Assembly (NCBI RefSeq): GCF_016097555.1 | Contig: NC_054706.1 | Coordinates: 77,032,254-77,096,253, forward strand | Reading direction: 5' to 3' | From: Gigantopelta aegis | Taxonomy: Eukaryota > Mollusca > Gastropoda > Neomphalida > Peltospiridae | Length of the DNA stretch: 64,000 bases | In this document: positions 54,001-63,579 of the stretch, in pieces | How positions within the stretch are numbered: the stretch's first letter is position 1 | Layout of the letters: every line of letters starts with the position of its first letter | Notes under the pieces: generated by a model | The model's input: only the letters and a program-made list of their open reading frames with translations | Told to the model about the DNA's origin: nothing | Databases searched by the model: none | Position numbers and translations under genes: made by a program

Positions 54001-57000
54001 TCTATGCTGACATCTGTCCTGACATCTGTCCTGAGATCTATGCTGACATCTATTCTGACATCTATGCTGACATCTATGCTGACATCTGTCCTGACATCTA
54101 TCCTGACATCTATCCTGCCATCTGTCCTGACATCTATGGTGAGATCTATTCTGACATCTATGCTGACATCTATGCTGATATCTGTCCTGACATCTATGCT
54201 GACATCTATGCTGACATCTGTCCTCACATCTATCCTGACATCTATCGTGACATCTGTCTTGACATGACATCTATGCTGACATCTATGCTGACATCTGTCC
54301 TGACATCTATGCTGACATCTATGCTGACATCTGTCCTGACATCTATGCTGACATCAGTCCTGACATCTATCCTGACATCTATCCTGACATCTGTCCTGAC
54401 ATGATCTATGCTGACATCTGTCCTGACATATATGATGACATCTATGCTGACATCTATACTGACATCTGTCCTGACATTTATCCTGACAACTGTTCTGACA
54501 TCTGTTCTGCCATCTATGCTGACATCTATGCTGACATCTATCCTGACATCTGTCCTGCCATCTATGCTGACATCTATGCTGATATCTATCCTAACATCTG
54601 TCCTGACATCTGTCCTGCCATCTATGCTGACATCTATGCTGATATCTATCCTAACATCTGTCCTGACATGACATCTGTGCTGACATCTGTCCTGACATAT
54701 GTCCTGCCATCTATGCTGCCATCTATGCTGCCATCTATGCTGACGTCTGTCCTGACATCTATCCTAACATCTGTTCTGACATGACATCTATGCTGACATC
54801 CGTCCTGACATCTGTCCTGCCATCTATGCTGACATCTATGCTGACGTCTATCCTGCCATCTGTCCTGCCATCTATGCTGAGATCTATGCTGACATCTGTC
54901 CTGACATCTATCCTGACATCTGTCCTGACATCTATGCTGACATCTGTCCTGACATCTATGCTGACATCTATGCTAACATCTATGCTGACATCTGTCCTGA
55001 CATCTATGCTGACATCTATGCTGACATCTGTCCTGACATCTATGCTGACATCTATCTTGACATCTGTCCTGACATGACATCTATGCTGACAGCTATGCTG
55101 ACATCTGTCCTGACATCTATGCTGACATCTATGCTGACATCTATCCTGCCATCTGTCCTGCCATCTATGCTGAGATCTATGCTGACATCTGTCCTGACAT
55201 CTATCCTGACATCTGTCCTGACATCTATGCTGACATCTGTCCTGACATCTATGCTGACATCTATGCTAACATCTATGCTGACATCTGTCCTGACATCTAT
55301 GCTGACATCTATGCTGACATCTGTCCTGACATCTATGCTGACATCTATCTTGACATCTGTCCTGACATGACATCTATGCTGACAGCTATGCTGACATCTG
55401 TCCTGACATCTATGCTGACATCTATGCTGGCATCTATGCTGACATCTATGCTGGCATCTATGCTGACATCTATGCTGAGATATGTCCTGACATCTATGCT
55501 GACATCTGTCCTGACATCTGTCCTGACATCTATGCTGACATCTATGCTGACATCTGTCTTGACATCTATGCTGACATCTGTCCTAACATCTATGCTGACA
55601 TCTATCTTGACATCTGTCCTGACATGACATCTATGCTGACAGCTATGCTGACATCTGTCCTGACATCTATGCTGACATTTATGCTGACATCTATGCTGAC
55701 ATATGTGCTGACATCTGTCCTGAGATATGTGCTGACATCTCTGCTGACATCTGTCCTGAAATCTGTCCTGACATCTATGCTGACATCTATCCTGACATCT
55801 GTCCTGACATGACATCTATGCTGACATCTGTCCTGACATCTATGCTGACATCTGTCCTGACATCTATGCTGACATCTATCCTGACATCTGTCCTGACATG
55901 ACATCTATGCTGACATCTGTCCTGACATCTATGCTGACATCTATCCTGACATCTGTCCTGACATGACATCTATGCTGACATCTGTCCTGACATCTGTCCT
56001 GACATCTATGTTGACATCTGTCCTGACATCTATGCTGACATCTGTCCTGACATCTGTCCTGACATCTATCCTGACATCTATGCTGACATCTATGCTGACA
56101 TTTGTCCTGACATCTATGCTGACATCTGTCCTGACAGCTGTCCTGACATCTGTGCTGAAATCTATCCTGACATCCATGCTGACATCTGTTTTCACGTCTA
56201 TCCTCAAATCTGTCCTAACATCTATCGTCAAATGTGTCCTTACATCTATCCTCAAATATATCCTGATATCTATCTTCAAATATATCCTGACATTTATCCT
56301 CAAATATATCCTGTCACACATCTTTAAATATATCCTCACATATATTCTTACATATATCTTCAAATAAATCCTCACATATATTCTTACATATATCCTCAAA
56401 TATATCCTCACATACAAACAAGATAAGACTTGACGGCCCTCGAGCGAGTGTGTACCCAGTACTGGATATAACTACGGACATAAAGTGAACATAAAAAACG
56501 AAACAGTCCACAGTTTATAGTATATATTTCAACGCTCCCTCCTCACCCAGTAGGCACTCTCCTAAATGGTGGTGGGGCGGAGGCGGATCTACCTCGGTGA
56601 ATAGAGAGCACACATGAGATGCTCGAGTGGTTTATGGAAACCCCTCAGTGGACCTATTCCCACACAAATGGTATATCAAAGGACATGGTATGTTTCTGGA
56701 TAATGGTTTTGCCGTCCAGAGGTTACTATACATATAAATAAAAAACACACAGACAGACACACATACACCAGGGTCCAGACTCAATCTCAAATGACGTCAC
56801 AAGCATACAGTTTGTATGGCGTTGTCATGACATTACTGTCTCAGACTCTGTTTGTGTCTTGAGTCTAGACTAAACGTTTTATAAGCACCAGACCTGTTTA
56901 ATTAAACTTTATTATTATTTTTGTTTTGTTTTGTCTTTTAACCTCAGATCAAACTGACGGCTCTGTGTTTATCTTGTCTGACTCCGAGTTTATCCATGAT

Positions 57001-60000
57001 GGGAAGGTTTTAGGATGGGAAATGCACGTGAAGCAACCGGGGAAGATTAAATTGGCGGTAAATCGTGTTTAGTTTTACTGCTGATACCTCACAACGATTA
57101 AACGTTTAAACGAGTAGTTTTTATGAGTATTTGTTTTATTCCCGTGATGACCTTTTTGTAGGTCCCAAGCCAGTGTTGCAGTCTGGCTTGTGAAGACCAT
57201 TCTTGGTTTCGTTTTGATTTATTTTTGTTTACAGTCTAGGTCACATTCAAGCGTAAGTTTATTACAATTGATACCTGGCCGCTACTTGGAAATAGTGTTA
57301 GGAATCGGTTGGAATTTCATCATCGATCATCGCTTATAATCGGCTGGCACCAACCCATCAACTTTCGATTACACAATCGGTTAGAATTATATGAACATAG
57401 GAAGGATTTGCATTATAAGGACCATGCACCTGTGTCTTGATCATTAGAATAGACGCTACAAATCGCTCATTTTACCTTTAATAACCATTTAATAGGAATT
57501 TGTTTTTATGGACACCAAGGGACGGGTTTAACTCAATCGATTGAGTGTTCGCAGGATCGAACCACCTCGGTGTATCCATTCAGCGGACTGGGATTTTCTC
57601 GTTCCAACCACAACTGATCAAAGGCCGTGGTATGTGGTTTCCTGATTATGGAAAAGTGCATATAAAAGATCCCTTGCTACTAATGGAAAAATGTAGCGGG
57701 TTTCTTCTCTGAGAAATTTTGACATCCAATAGCCAATGATTAATTAATCGATGTACTCTAGTGGTGTAGTTAAACAAAAACAAACAAACTTCTAATGTAC
57801 ACCATTCTGAACACACTTACATCAATTCCATCATTCAAATGGCATGAATAATTACCGTTAAAATTTTCCCGCACGATCGATTGTGGCTTTTTCTAATCGA
57901 TCATCGCATCGGTGTAGCGAAATCGATCAATTTTAATTATTATCGATCATTGGAACATTGCTACTTTGGAATTCCCACAGAAAAATATTCTGTGTACCCG
58001 TATTCATCTGTAATTCGAATATTCCGTGGTACAAAGTTTTTGGACATTGTTTACGGAGCTGTTATTCCGAATACTGGTCAGTGAACGAAAATATAGAAAG
58101 TCATCTAATCATCATATTATGACGATACATATAGTCATTGAATGGTAAAATAAATATAAGTCTCCTTGGTGTTATATGTTTGATCTTTTGTTTTTAATAT
58201 TTTTTCTTACCTTCAACAGATTTTGAAACCAAACTGCAATAATTACTGCCACCTGAAAAACCTGTGCACGGACAAGTGTCATTACAAATGTGTGAGCACG
58301 GCGTTTGGAGTCAGCGTGCTCTGTTCACACAGTCGGTCCTGTAGCATGATGTGTTCCCGAACTCGTTACGGCATGCTTGACGGCAGATACGTCGTACGAC
58401 AGACAGTGGTGGTTGATGCAACGTCCACAGGTGGGCACTCAAACAGTTTTATCAATCTTAGAATGAACAACACCCCCCCCATCCCCCACCCCCCAAACTC
58501 AAACAAAGAAAATAACACTAGAATGTCCACTTTTAGATTTGCATTGAAGAACTGTATTGTTGTTATATACCCACTATCATAAGCAAACTCTGGCAGAAGT
58601 GAGCTCTAGGCTATATACCCACTACCACAAGCAAACTATGAGAGAAATGAGCTCTAGTTTATATACCCACTGTCATAAGCGAACTCTGAGAGAAGTGAGC
58701 TCTAGGCTATATACCCACTATCATAAGCAAACTATGAGAGAAATGAGCTCTAGTTTATATACCCACTATCATAAGCTAACTATGATAGAAATGAGCTCTA
58801 GTTTATATACCCACTGTCATAAGCGAACTCTGGGAGAAGTGAGCTCTAGGCTATATACCCACTATCATAAGCAAACTATGAGAGAAATGAACTCTAGTTT
58901 ATATACCCACTATTATAAGCTAACTTTGATAGAAATGAGCTCTAGTTTATATACCCACTGTCATAAGCGAACCCTGGGAGAAGTGAGCTCTAGGCTATAT
59001 ACCCACTATCATAAGCAAACTATGAGAGAAATGAGCTCTAGTTTATATACCCACTATCATAAGCTAACTATGATAGAAATGAGCTCTAGTTTATATACCC
59101 ACTATCATAAGCAAACTATGAGAGAAATGAGCTCTAGTTTATATACCTACTATCATAAGCAAACTCTGGGAGAAGTGAGCTCTAGGCTATATACCCACTA
59201 TCATAAGCAAACTCTGGGAGAAGTGAGCTCTAGGCTATATACCCACTATCAAAAGCAAACTATGAGAGAAATGAGCTCTAGAGGTTAGTAGAATGCAATT
59301 AGCATTAAAATAGACGAGCATCATTTTGGAATCACGCCATCCTAAGGCCGACAACAACAACTTATGGATGAAATATATTTCAACTTATGCCTACGAGATT
59401 GCAACCTCATCAGATTACAAATCCACACTACCGCTTGCATGCCTATTACATTTTATTCACGTCCATAATTGTTTTGTTTTAATTAAAGTTTATTAAACCC
59501 AGAAACACATTTGGTAGTTTGAGGCATTCACGTCCATAACAGCCATGTTATAGATGACGATAGACATGTAACATAAGTTAAGACCTTTGTGAAACTCTTG
59601 CCACTACGATACTAGTCTACAGTACAGTACTATTGTCTCCGCAGGTAGCACGTATCTGAAGACCGACAGTCCCATTCAAGTGTTTGCAGGAGACATCCTC
59701 GCGTTGGTATACAGCGACACTGGCGGCACAATCTCACTACAGAAGGAACAGGAGAAGTCACCTGACGCCCTGACTAACGAGCTGACTTCGGGCATCACAG
59801 CTGGGTCAGTGGTTAACATGGACAAAGCCGAGGAGCTGGGCGGTAAGAGACATCTGATTCGCGCCGCCGTTGCCAATCCTACCAAGGTCCGGCTCACCTA
59901 CACGTTCAAGGACGCGGGCCACAAGGTGGTGACAGTGAACGTCAGTAGCCCAGTAGGAGCCAGGTCGAAAGTCGTGTCAAAGAGGATTCTGGTGGTAGAG

Positions 60001-62620
60001 GGAATCAACGAAACACGCATTAGTAGCAAGAGGTTCGCAGCGACCGGGGAACAGGCAGTGTTCACCATTCTTCCCCATACAGGTAGGAATATTTCTAAAT
60101 AAATGTTAGTGTTTTCATTTTGGTAAATGCTGTTTTCAAATAATAAATTTTATTTTCAAAAAGATAACGGTGATTACTATGGTAACAATAATTTAGATGA
60201 TCAGTGTGATTATGATGGTGGTGGTGATAGTGATGAGATGGTGGGTTGTGGTGATGTTGATGACGGTGATGATTATGTTGATGATTATGATGCTGATAAT
60301 GCTGCTGCTGATGATGTTGATGATGTCGGTCTTGATAATGAAATACAAAACCCGCTGCTGCCAATTTGATTACTCCTATCAAATAACAGCAATGGATCTT
60401 CAACATGCTCTTTTCTACAGACAGGACAACACATACCACAGTCATCGTGCACTGGTGTAGATAGGAAAATCCCAAAAGCGATTGATAGTGCGAACCATCA
60501 TATCTCAGTCGAATGATGATGACGATGGTGATGACGATGATGATGATGACGATGTTAATGGTGATGATGATGATAATGACGATAATGATGACGAGGATGA
60601 TGATTGTGATGATGATGATTGTGATGATGATGTTGATACTGACGACGATGATGATAGTGGTGGTGGTGGTTTGGTGTTGATGATTATTATTATAGTGATG
60701 GTAATGATGATGATGCTGCTGTGGATGATGATGGTGGTGGTGGTGATAATGATGATGATGATGATGATGGTGTTGGTCATTATGATGGTGGTGCTGATGA
60801 TGATTGCGTTTACCGAGGATCCTGCACTATTTCTGTTTTAGGTACATCAGTGAAATACAACTGGGAGTACGGTGATGGTATTATCCAGAACGAGACAGAG
60901 TTATCAGAGATCAGTCACAGCTATAAAACTAAAGGAAACTATACTGTTCGCGTGACATCCTGGAACATCAAAAGCGACAAGACGAACACGACTCAAATCA
61001 TCGTGCAGGATCGACTGAAAGGTCTGACGATTGCGGTGAAGACGAAATCAGTCATTGCTGGCAACGCAACCATAATCAACATGAAGTTGGAAGAAGGCTC
61101 AGATCACTTCTGCTTGTGGAATTTCGGCGACGGCACTAAGAACAGAACGTCAGAAGTGGATTCTCCTGTAGGTTCCACAGACCTGAGTCACGTGTTTAAG
61201 GAACGAGGGGTCTATACCATTAACGTGACCTGCCTGAACAGTGTCGGCATAGTCACTGCCAGTGTCTCTCTAGAAGCTGTGGAGTATATATCTGGGCTGC
61301 GACTCGAGAAAACCGGCGCAGAGAAGAACCAACCTTTCAAGATAGTCTGGTTACTGACCAGCGGCACAAACGTAAAATTCAATCTACAGTTCAGTGGCGG
61401 CAATCTGCCCGTGGCGAAGGCAGACATCGAGAATAGACGCTGGGAGACTTCCCTCCAGAAAGCTCTTCCGCTGGGCGTGTACGACCTGAAGCTGACGGCG
61501 TCCAATGAACTGAACTCTGCGCAGATCGAGACCGAGTTCACGGTGCTGGTCGCAATAACCGGTGTCAACGTCACGGCCACGACGCTGAGGATCCTCCTCC
61601 ACGGGTCGGTGACCTTCACGCTTGACATGTTTGAAGGGTCAAATGTGGAGGTCGTGTGGGACTATGATGACGGTAAGAACGACACGTTCAGTCTGGGAGC
61701 TAACGACTGGAGAGGTCACGGCCCCGAGACGAGAAGACACGTGTTTGCGCTGGCCAAGAGACACAACGTGACGGTGACCGTACAGAACTACGCCAAAAGG
61801 ATCGTCAAAAGATTTGTCGTGGTCGCCATTCAGAAGGTCGACAACGTCACCATGCACGCACCGGCGTTTGCGATGTTCGTACCGCCTGGAAACGTCAACT
61901 ACACCTTCACGACGCCCGATCTTCAGCATCCAAACGAGGCCACAGTAGACTTCCGTTTCGGAGATCCTACCGACAAACGCAATCACAGCCTTCCTCTAAA
62001 GATGGATAAACCGTATAGGTTAGTAAAGTAAACATAAGGTTTGTTTTGTTTGAAGAGCACATTAATAAAGTTACGCATCATTGGATGTCAAACATTTGGT
62101 AATTATGACACGTAGTCACCTGAGGAAACCCGTTACTGTTTTCCTTATGCAGCAAGGAATTTTTTAATATCCACTTTCCTACAGACAGGAAAGCACATAC
62201 CAGGGACTTTAACCAGTTGTGGTGCACAGGCTGGAATGAGAAAAACCTAATTAGTTGAATGGATCCACTGAGGTGGTTCGATCTTGCGACGCAAACACCC
62301 GAAGCAAGCACTCAACCCACTGAGCTTTATCTCGCCCCCGTATAGGTTAGAGTTACATATACACCTTTATCAATGTTTCTGAGAATGTATTTCGGGTTTC
62401 CAGGTTTGGTTCCGGTTAGGATTAAAGTTATATCATATGTAATATTATAGCTAAACATTTTTGGATTTTGGATTTTGGACAAATATCGTATTTATTTTAT
62501 TTCCAGGTTGTTCGATTTTCTGTCTTAGCTTTACTTTGTTTATGTTGTATGAACTTTTGTCATTTGGTACCTGTTCAAGAAATTCTCTAAAACACATGGG
62601 TTCTATTGGAGAGTCTTATA

Positions 62621-62677
<57 letters not shown>

Positions 62678-62692
62678 TGTGTGTGTGTGTAC

Positions 62693-62752
<60 letters not shown>

Positions 62753-63579
62753 AGCAGCCACTTGTCTTGTATTCTTCCAAATCATCTACTATACAATATA
62801 AACTAAGCTCTTATTTTGTCTGAAAAGCCAGTTTTTTTATTATGCTCCATTCGTTGGACTGTTCGCACAATACTTGTTACACAGGCCGCGAGGGGAGGGG
62901 GCAATGAGGTACGTGGCCCCTTCCACTCTAAGACGAAAATGAACGACGTTTTTTTAATCCTGCTCCATGTAAATAAATATTAAAACATGGCTTGTTGTCC
63001 CACTCACTAGAGGCTGTGACCCCCGTGCTCAATATCGTTTCTACAGACCTGCTGTGTCGGACTGACAATGACTGTGTTTTGATACAGGCCTTGGTGGTGT
63101 CGTGGTTAAGCCATCGAAAATAAGGCTGTCACCCAAAGCGAGTTTTATCGACTCAACAGGTAGGTGTACGACCACTATACCCTCTTCTCTCTCGCTAGCC
63201 ACTAACCCACTGTTCTGGACAGACAGCCCAGATAGCTGAAGTATGTGCCCAGGACAGCGTGCGTGTACCTTAATTGGATATAAGTTGAAATGAAATGACT
63301 GACTGACTGTGTTTTGATACAGGTATGGGTACAGACACCGCACGGGTTACAACATGACGGCAGTGATATGGAACGACTTCAGTCGAAAGTCTTTCTCCCA
63401 TTATGTGATGGTGATCGAGCCCATCCAGAGGATGAGGGTCAAGACAAACCCTCCCAGCGCCATCATCAGGGAGCCTCTCAAGGTGAAGGTCATCATGTAC
63501 CGAGGTCCATCCGCACCGGACTGTTCGCTCACGATCGACTTCGGTGACGGGTCACCCGTCAGGATCATTCCACGGAAAG
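41517..63579 (+). CDS. Gene C: polycystin-1-like ectodomain (WSC + PKD repeats; both ends open)
   Basis: Model: 41517-42034, 43364-43541, 45703-45768, 56948-57057, 58220-58430, 59645-60082, 60842-62018, 63323-63579; all phases close (about 985 residues). Domains in order: WSC (about 2-93; CYEEV, CTTLCGTF, FCFCS, RCGGPDNHVSVY); a PKD domain (about 95-172; YQLDYGEG, YRLPGRYRVRVQA); an unassigned domain with LGWEMHVKQPGKIKLA and a block of eight Cys; then PKD domains marked WEYGDG, LWNFGDG, FNLQFSGG (degenerate), VVWDYDDG, VDFRFGD and LTIDFGDG. WSC followed by PKD matches polycystin-1 and argues against a PKD2-type gene. Many N-x-S/T sites suggest an extracellular, glycosylated protein. REJ/GPS/PLAT/channel exons, if present, lie beyond the right edge; the signal peptide is not seen. 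Confidence 0.9.
42035..43363. other. Gene C intron with truncated MITE and snap-back
   Basis: Contains the truncated TTAA MITE (42176-~42460), an AAACAAAC-rich stretch at 42900-42990, and an imperfect inverted repeat with arms 43081-43099 and 43166-43189 (GGTGTCTG..TTCCCATAAA). Confidence 0.6.
42176..42460. mobile_element. Palindromic TTAA MITE, copy 2 (right arm truncated)
   Basis: TTAA at 42172-42175, then AGGGACATCCCTGAGTTTGC and the central CGTACGTACG. It is in the opposite orientation to the copies at 30298 and 45043. The second arm stops near CACTAATATTTTA, with no terminal repeat. Confidence 0.85.
43364..43541 (+). CDS. Gene C exon (unassigned domain, PKEAVWEVRVIEDIDDVTL)
   Basis: The acceptor TCCACTGTTTCAG precedes 43364; the donor GTATGT follows 43541. 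Phase 0 in, phase 1 out. It encodes a beta-rich stretch with WEVRVIED, LECQNGF and GECHLTIYRGSDL. An alternative acceptor upstream (ATCAG at ~43321) is less pyrimidine-rich. Confidence 0.8.
43542..45038. other. Gene C intron, AT-rich with pentanucleotide repeat
   Basis: 44690-44992 is an imperfect ACAAT/ACAAC/CAGTG pentanucleotide array. The remainder is AT-rich with no exon. Confidence 0.65.
45043..45425. mobile_element. Palindromic TTAA MITE, copy 3 (383 bp, complete)
   Basis: AGGGACATTCCTGAGTTTGC ... GCAAACTCAGGAATGTCCCT with TTAA at 45039-45042 and 45426-45429. Centre CGTACGTACG. Nearly the same length as copy 1 (382 bp). Confidence 0.9.
45703..45768 (+). CDS. Gene C 66-bp exon
   Basis: The acceptor CTCTCTTGTAG precedes 45703; the donor AAG|GTAAGA follows 45768. 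Only one frame is open, and its phase (1 in, 1 out) matches both neighbours. It encodes DPIVYYAGQNIPSNVSPATP. It is immediately 5' of the intron that holds the 9.4-kb satellite. Confidence 0.78.
46085..46375 (-). mobile_element. SINE, minus strand
   Basis: TTTAACGACACCAACAGAGC, CATCGGCTAGTGGTTGTCAA, ACCATCCCACAGACAG and AGAAATAGCCCAACGG. Confidence 0.85.
46535..46670 (+). mobile_element. tRNA-derived SINE fragment
   Basis: CAGCCTAGGTGCCGTAGTGG (A-box-like) and TTGGGTTCGCGTCCCAG (B-box-like), then CACTAACAAGTAACCCGTG, resembling the 19160 SINE family. It sits between two minus-strand SINEs. Confidence 0.7.
46675..46997 (-). mobile_element. SINE, minus strand
   Basis: GATTAACGACACCACTAGAG, TCATCGGCTATTGGATG, GCACCATCCCACAGACAGG, GGAGCACTGGCTAGAACG and a reversed head ending GGGCTACGTCCCGCC. 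Confidence 0.88.
47030..56415. repeat. 9.4-kb satellite of a 12-bp unit in a gene C intron
   Basis: The core unit is CTGACATCTATG, alternating with CTGACATCTGTC. Variants CTGCCATC, CTGATATC and the insertion GACATGACATC recur in register at ~1905-1906 bp (CTGTTCTGACATGAC at 49150, 51055 and 52961), showing higher-order copies. The margins (47030-47300 and 56160-56415) decay to CCTCAAATATATCCTCACAT-type sequence. Every frame is open because the unit is 12 nt, so the many long open frames on both strands are not genes. Confidence 0.97.
56416..56947. other. Gene C intron remainder before exon 56948
   Basis: Non-repetitive to SINE-scrap sequence (TGGTATATCAAAGGACATGG at ~56668). Contains a usable pyrimidine tract before the acceptor. 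Confidence 0.5.
56948..57057 (+). CDS. Gene C 110-bp exon (GWEMHVKQPGKIKLA)
   Basis: The acceptor TTTAACCTCAG precedes 56948; the donor GCG|GTAAAT follows 57057. Phase 1 in, phase 0 out. It encodes TDGSVFILSDSEFIHDGKV and then LGWEMHVKQPGKIKLA. It is the first exon after the satellite-bearing intron, which is about 11 kb long. Confidence 0.82.
57058..58219. other. Gene C intron containing a SINE
   Basis: AT-rich intron; a SINE lies at 57540-57790. The open frame at 57881-58084 shows no domain and no compatible splice phase. Confidence 0.55.
57540..57790 (+). mobile_element. SINE copy
   Basis: ATTGAGTGTTCGCAGGATCG (head), GCCGTGGTATGTGGTTTCC, GTGCATATAAAAGATCCC, TTGACATCCAATAGCCAATG and the tail GTACTCTAGTGGTGTAGTTA. 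Confidence 0.85.
58220..58430 (+). CDS. Gene C exon: cysteine-rich segment
   Basis: The acceptor ACCTTCAACAG precedes 58220; the donor CAG|GTGGGC follows 58430. Phase 0 in, phase 1 out. It encodes eight Cys within about 45 residues (NCNNYC, LCTDKCHYKC, LCSHSRSCSMMC), probably a disulfide-bonded extracellular module. I do not recognise a named domain. In vertebrate polycystin-1 this region (after PKD1) contains a C-type lectin and LDL-A module, which this does not clearly match. Confidence 0.85.
58557..59285 (+). repeat. 48-bp minisatellite, ~15 copies, in a gene C intron
   Basis: Units read ATACCCACTATCATAAGCAA then ACT(A/C)TG(A/G)GAGAAATGAGCTCT. Two or three unit types alternate (CTAGG / CTAGT ends; AGC(A/G/T)AAC variants). 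The plus frame is open as a 16-residue repeat (LYTHYHKQTMREMSSS). It lies between two phase-matched exons, with neither of which the frame joins by consensus splice sites, so it is probably non-coding. Confidence 0.93.
59286..59644. other. Gene C intron remainder
   Basis: No repeat or exon recognised, apart from a short TTTATTAAACCCAG stretch reminiscent of retroelement tails. Confidence 0.4.
59645..60082 (+). CDS. Gene C exon: beta-rich PKD-like domain
   Basis: The acceptor TGTCTCCGCAG precedes 59645; the donor ACAG|GTAGGA follows 60082. Phase 1 in and out. A PKD-like C-terminal strand pattern is visible (LTYTFKDAGHKVVTVNVSS), then GINETRISSKRFAATGEQAV begins the next PKD domain. Confidence 0.9.
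60190..60805. repeat. (GAT)n-rich microsatellites flanking a SINE scrap
   Basis: GATGATG/GGTGGTG runs at 60205-60345 and 60515-60800. 60395-60500 resembles SINE body (CTACAGACAGGACAACACAT). Asp/Met/Val-rich open frames here are artefacts. Confidence 0.9.
60842..62018 (+). CDS. Gene C exon: large PKD-repeat exon
   Basis: The acceptor TTCTGTTTTAG precedes 60842; the donor TATAG|GTTAGT follows 62018. Phase 1 in, phase 2 out, 1177 bp. It carries successive PKD domains of roughly 85 residues: WEYGDG...HSYKTKGNYTVRV, LWNFGDG...HVFKERGVYTINV, a degenerate one, VVWDYDDGKND...HVFALAKRHNVTV, and the start of another (VDFRFGDPTDKR). Upstream in-frame codons in the GAT microsatellite (from 60721) are intronic. 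Confidence 0.94.
62040..62340 (-). mobile_element. SINE, minus strand, just after a gene C donor
   Basis: TTGGATGTCAAACATTTGG, TAGTCACCTGAGGAAACCCG, CTACAGACAGGAAAGCACAT, and a reversed head GTGGTTCGATCTTGCGACG. It begins about 20 bp after the donor at 62019. A duplicated CCGTATAGGTTAG(A/T) at 62011 and 62338 flanks it, so the exon end and donor were part of its target-site duplication. Confidence 0.82.
62622..62748. repeat. (TG)n(TA)n compound microsatellite
   Basis: About 70 bp of TG followed by about 55 bp of TA in the last visible gene C intron. Confidence 0.97.
63089..63303 (+). mobile_element. SINE inserted at a gene C 3' splice site
   Basis: CCTTGGTGGTGTCGTGGTTA (head), CCCACTGTTCTGGACAGACA and CCTTAATTGGATATAAG match the SINE at 19160. 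The B-box region is deleted. CTGTGTTTTGATACAG, the exon acceptor, flanks it on both sides (20-bp duplications 63069-63088 and 63304-63323). Confidence 0.92.
63323..63579 (+). CDS. Gene C last visible exon (end of one PKD domain, start of the next)
   Basis: The acceptor GTTTTGATACAG ends at 63322; phase 2 in (completing the Arg of PYR), phase 1 out at the weak donor GTTTGT. It encodes YGYRHRTGYNMTAVIWNDF and VMVIEPIQRMRV, then a new PKD domain with LTIDFGDGSPV. The acceptor is the right-hand copy of a SINE target-site duplication. Confidence 0.88.

Noticed and set aside
47338..56367. Dozens of long open frames on both strands (Leu-Thr-Ser-Met, Cys-Gln-Asp-Arg and Asp-Ile-Cys repeats)
   Set aside because: A stop-free 12-bp repeat is open in many frames by arithmetic; there is no start context, splice site or non-repeat sequence.
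60482..60841. Asp/Val/Met-rich open frames near 60.2-60.8 kb
   Set aside because: Produced by GAT-type microsatellites in an intron; the true exon begins at 60842.
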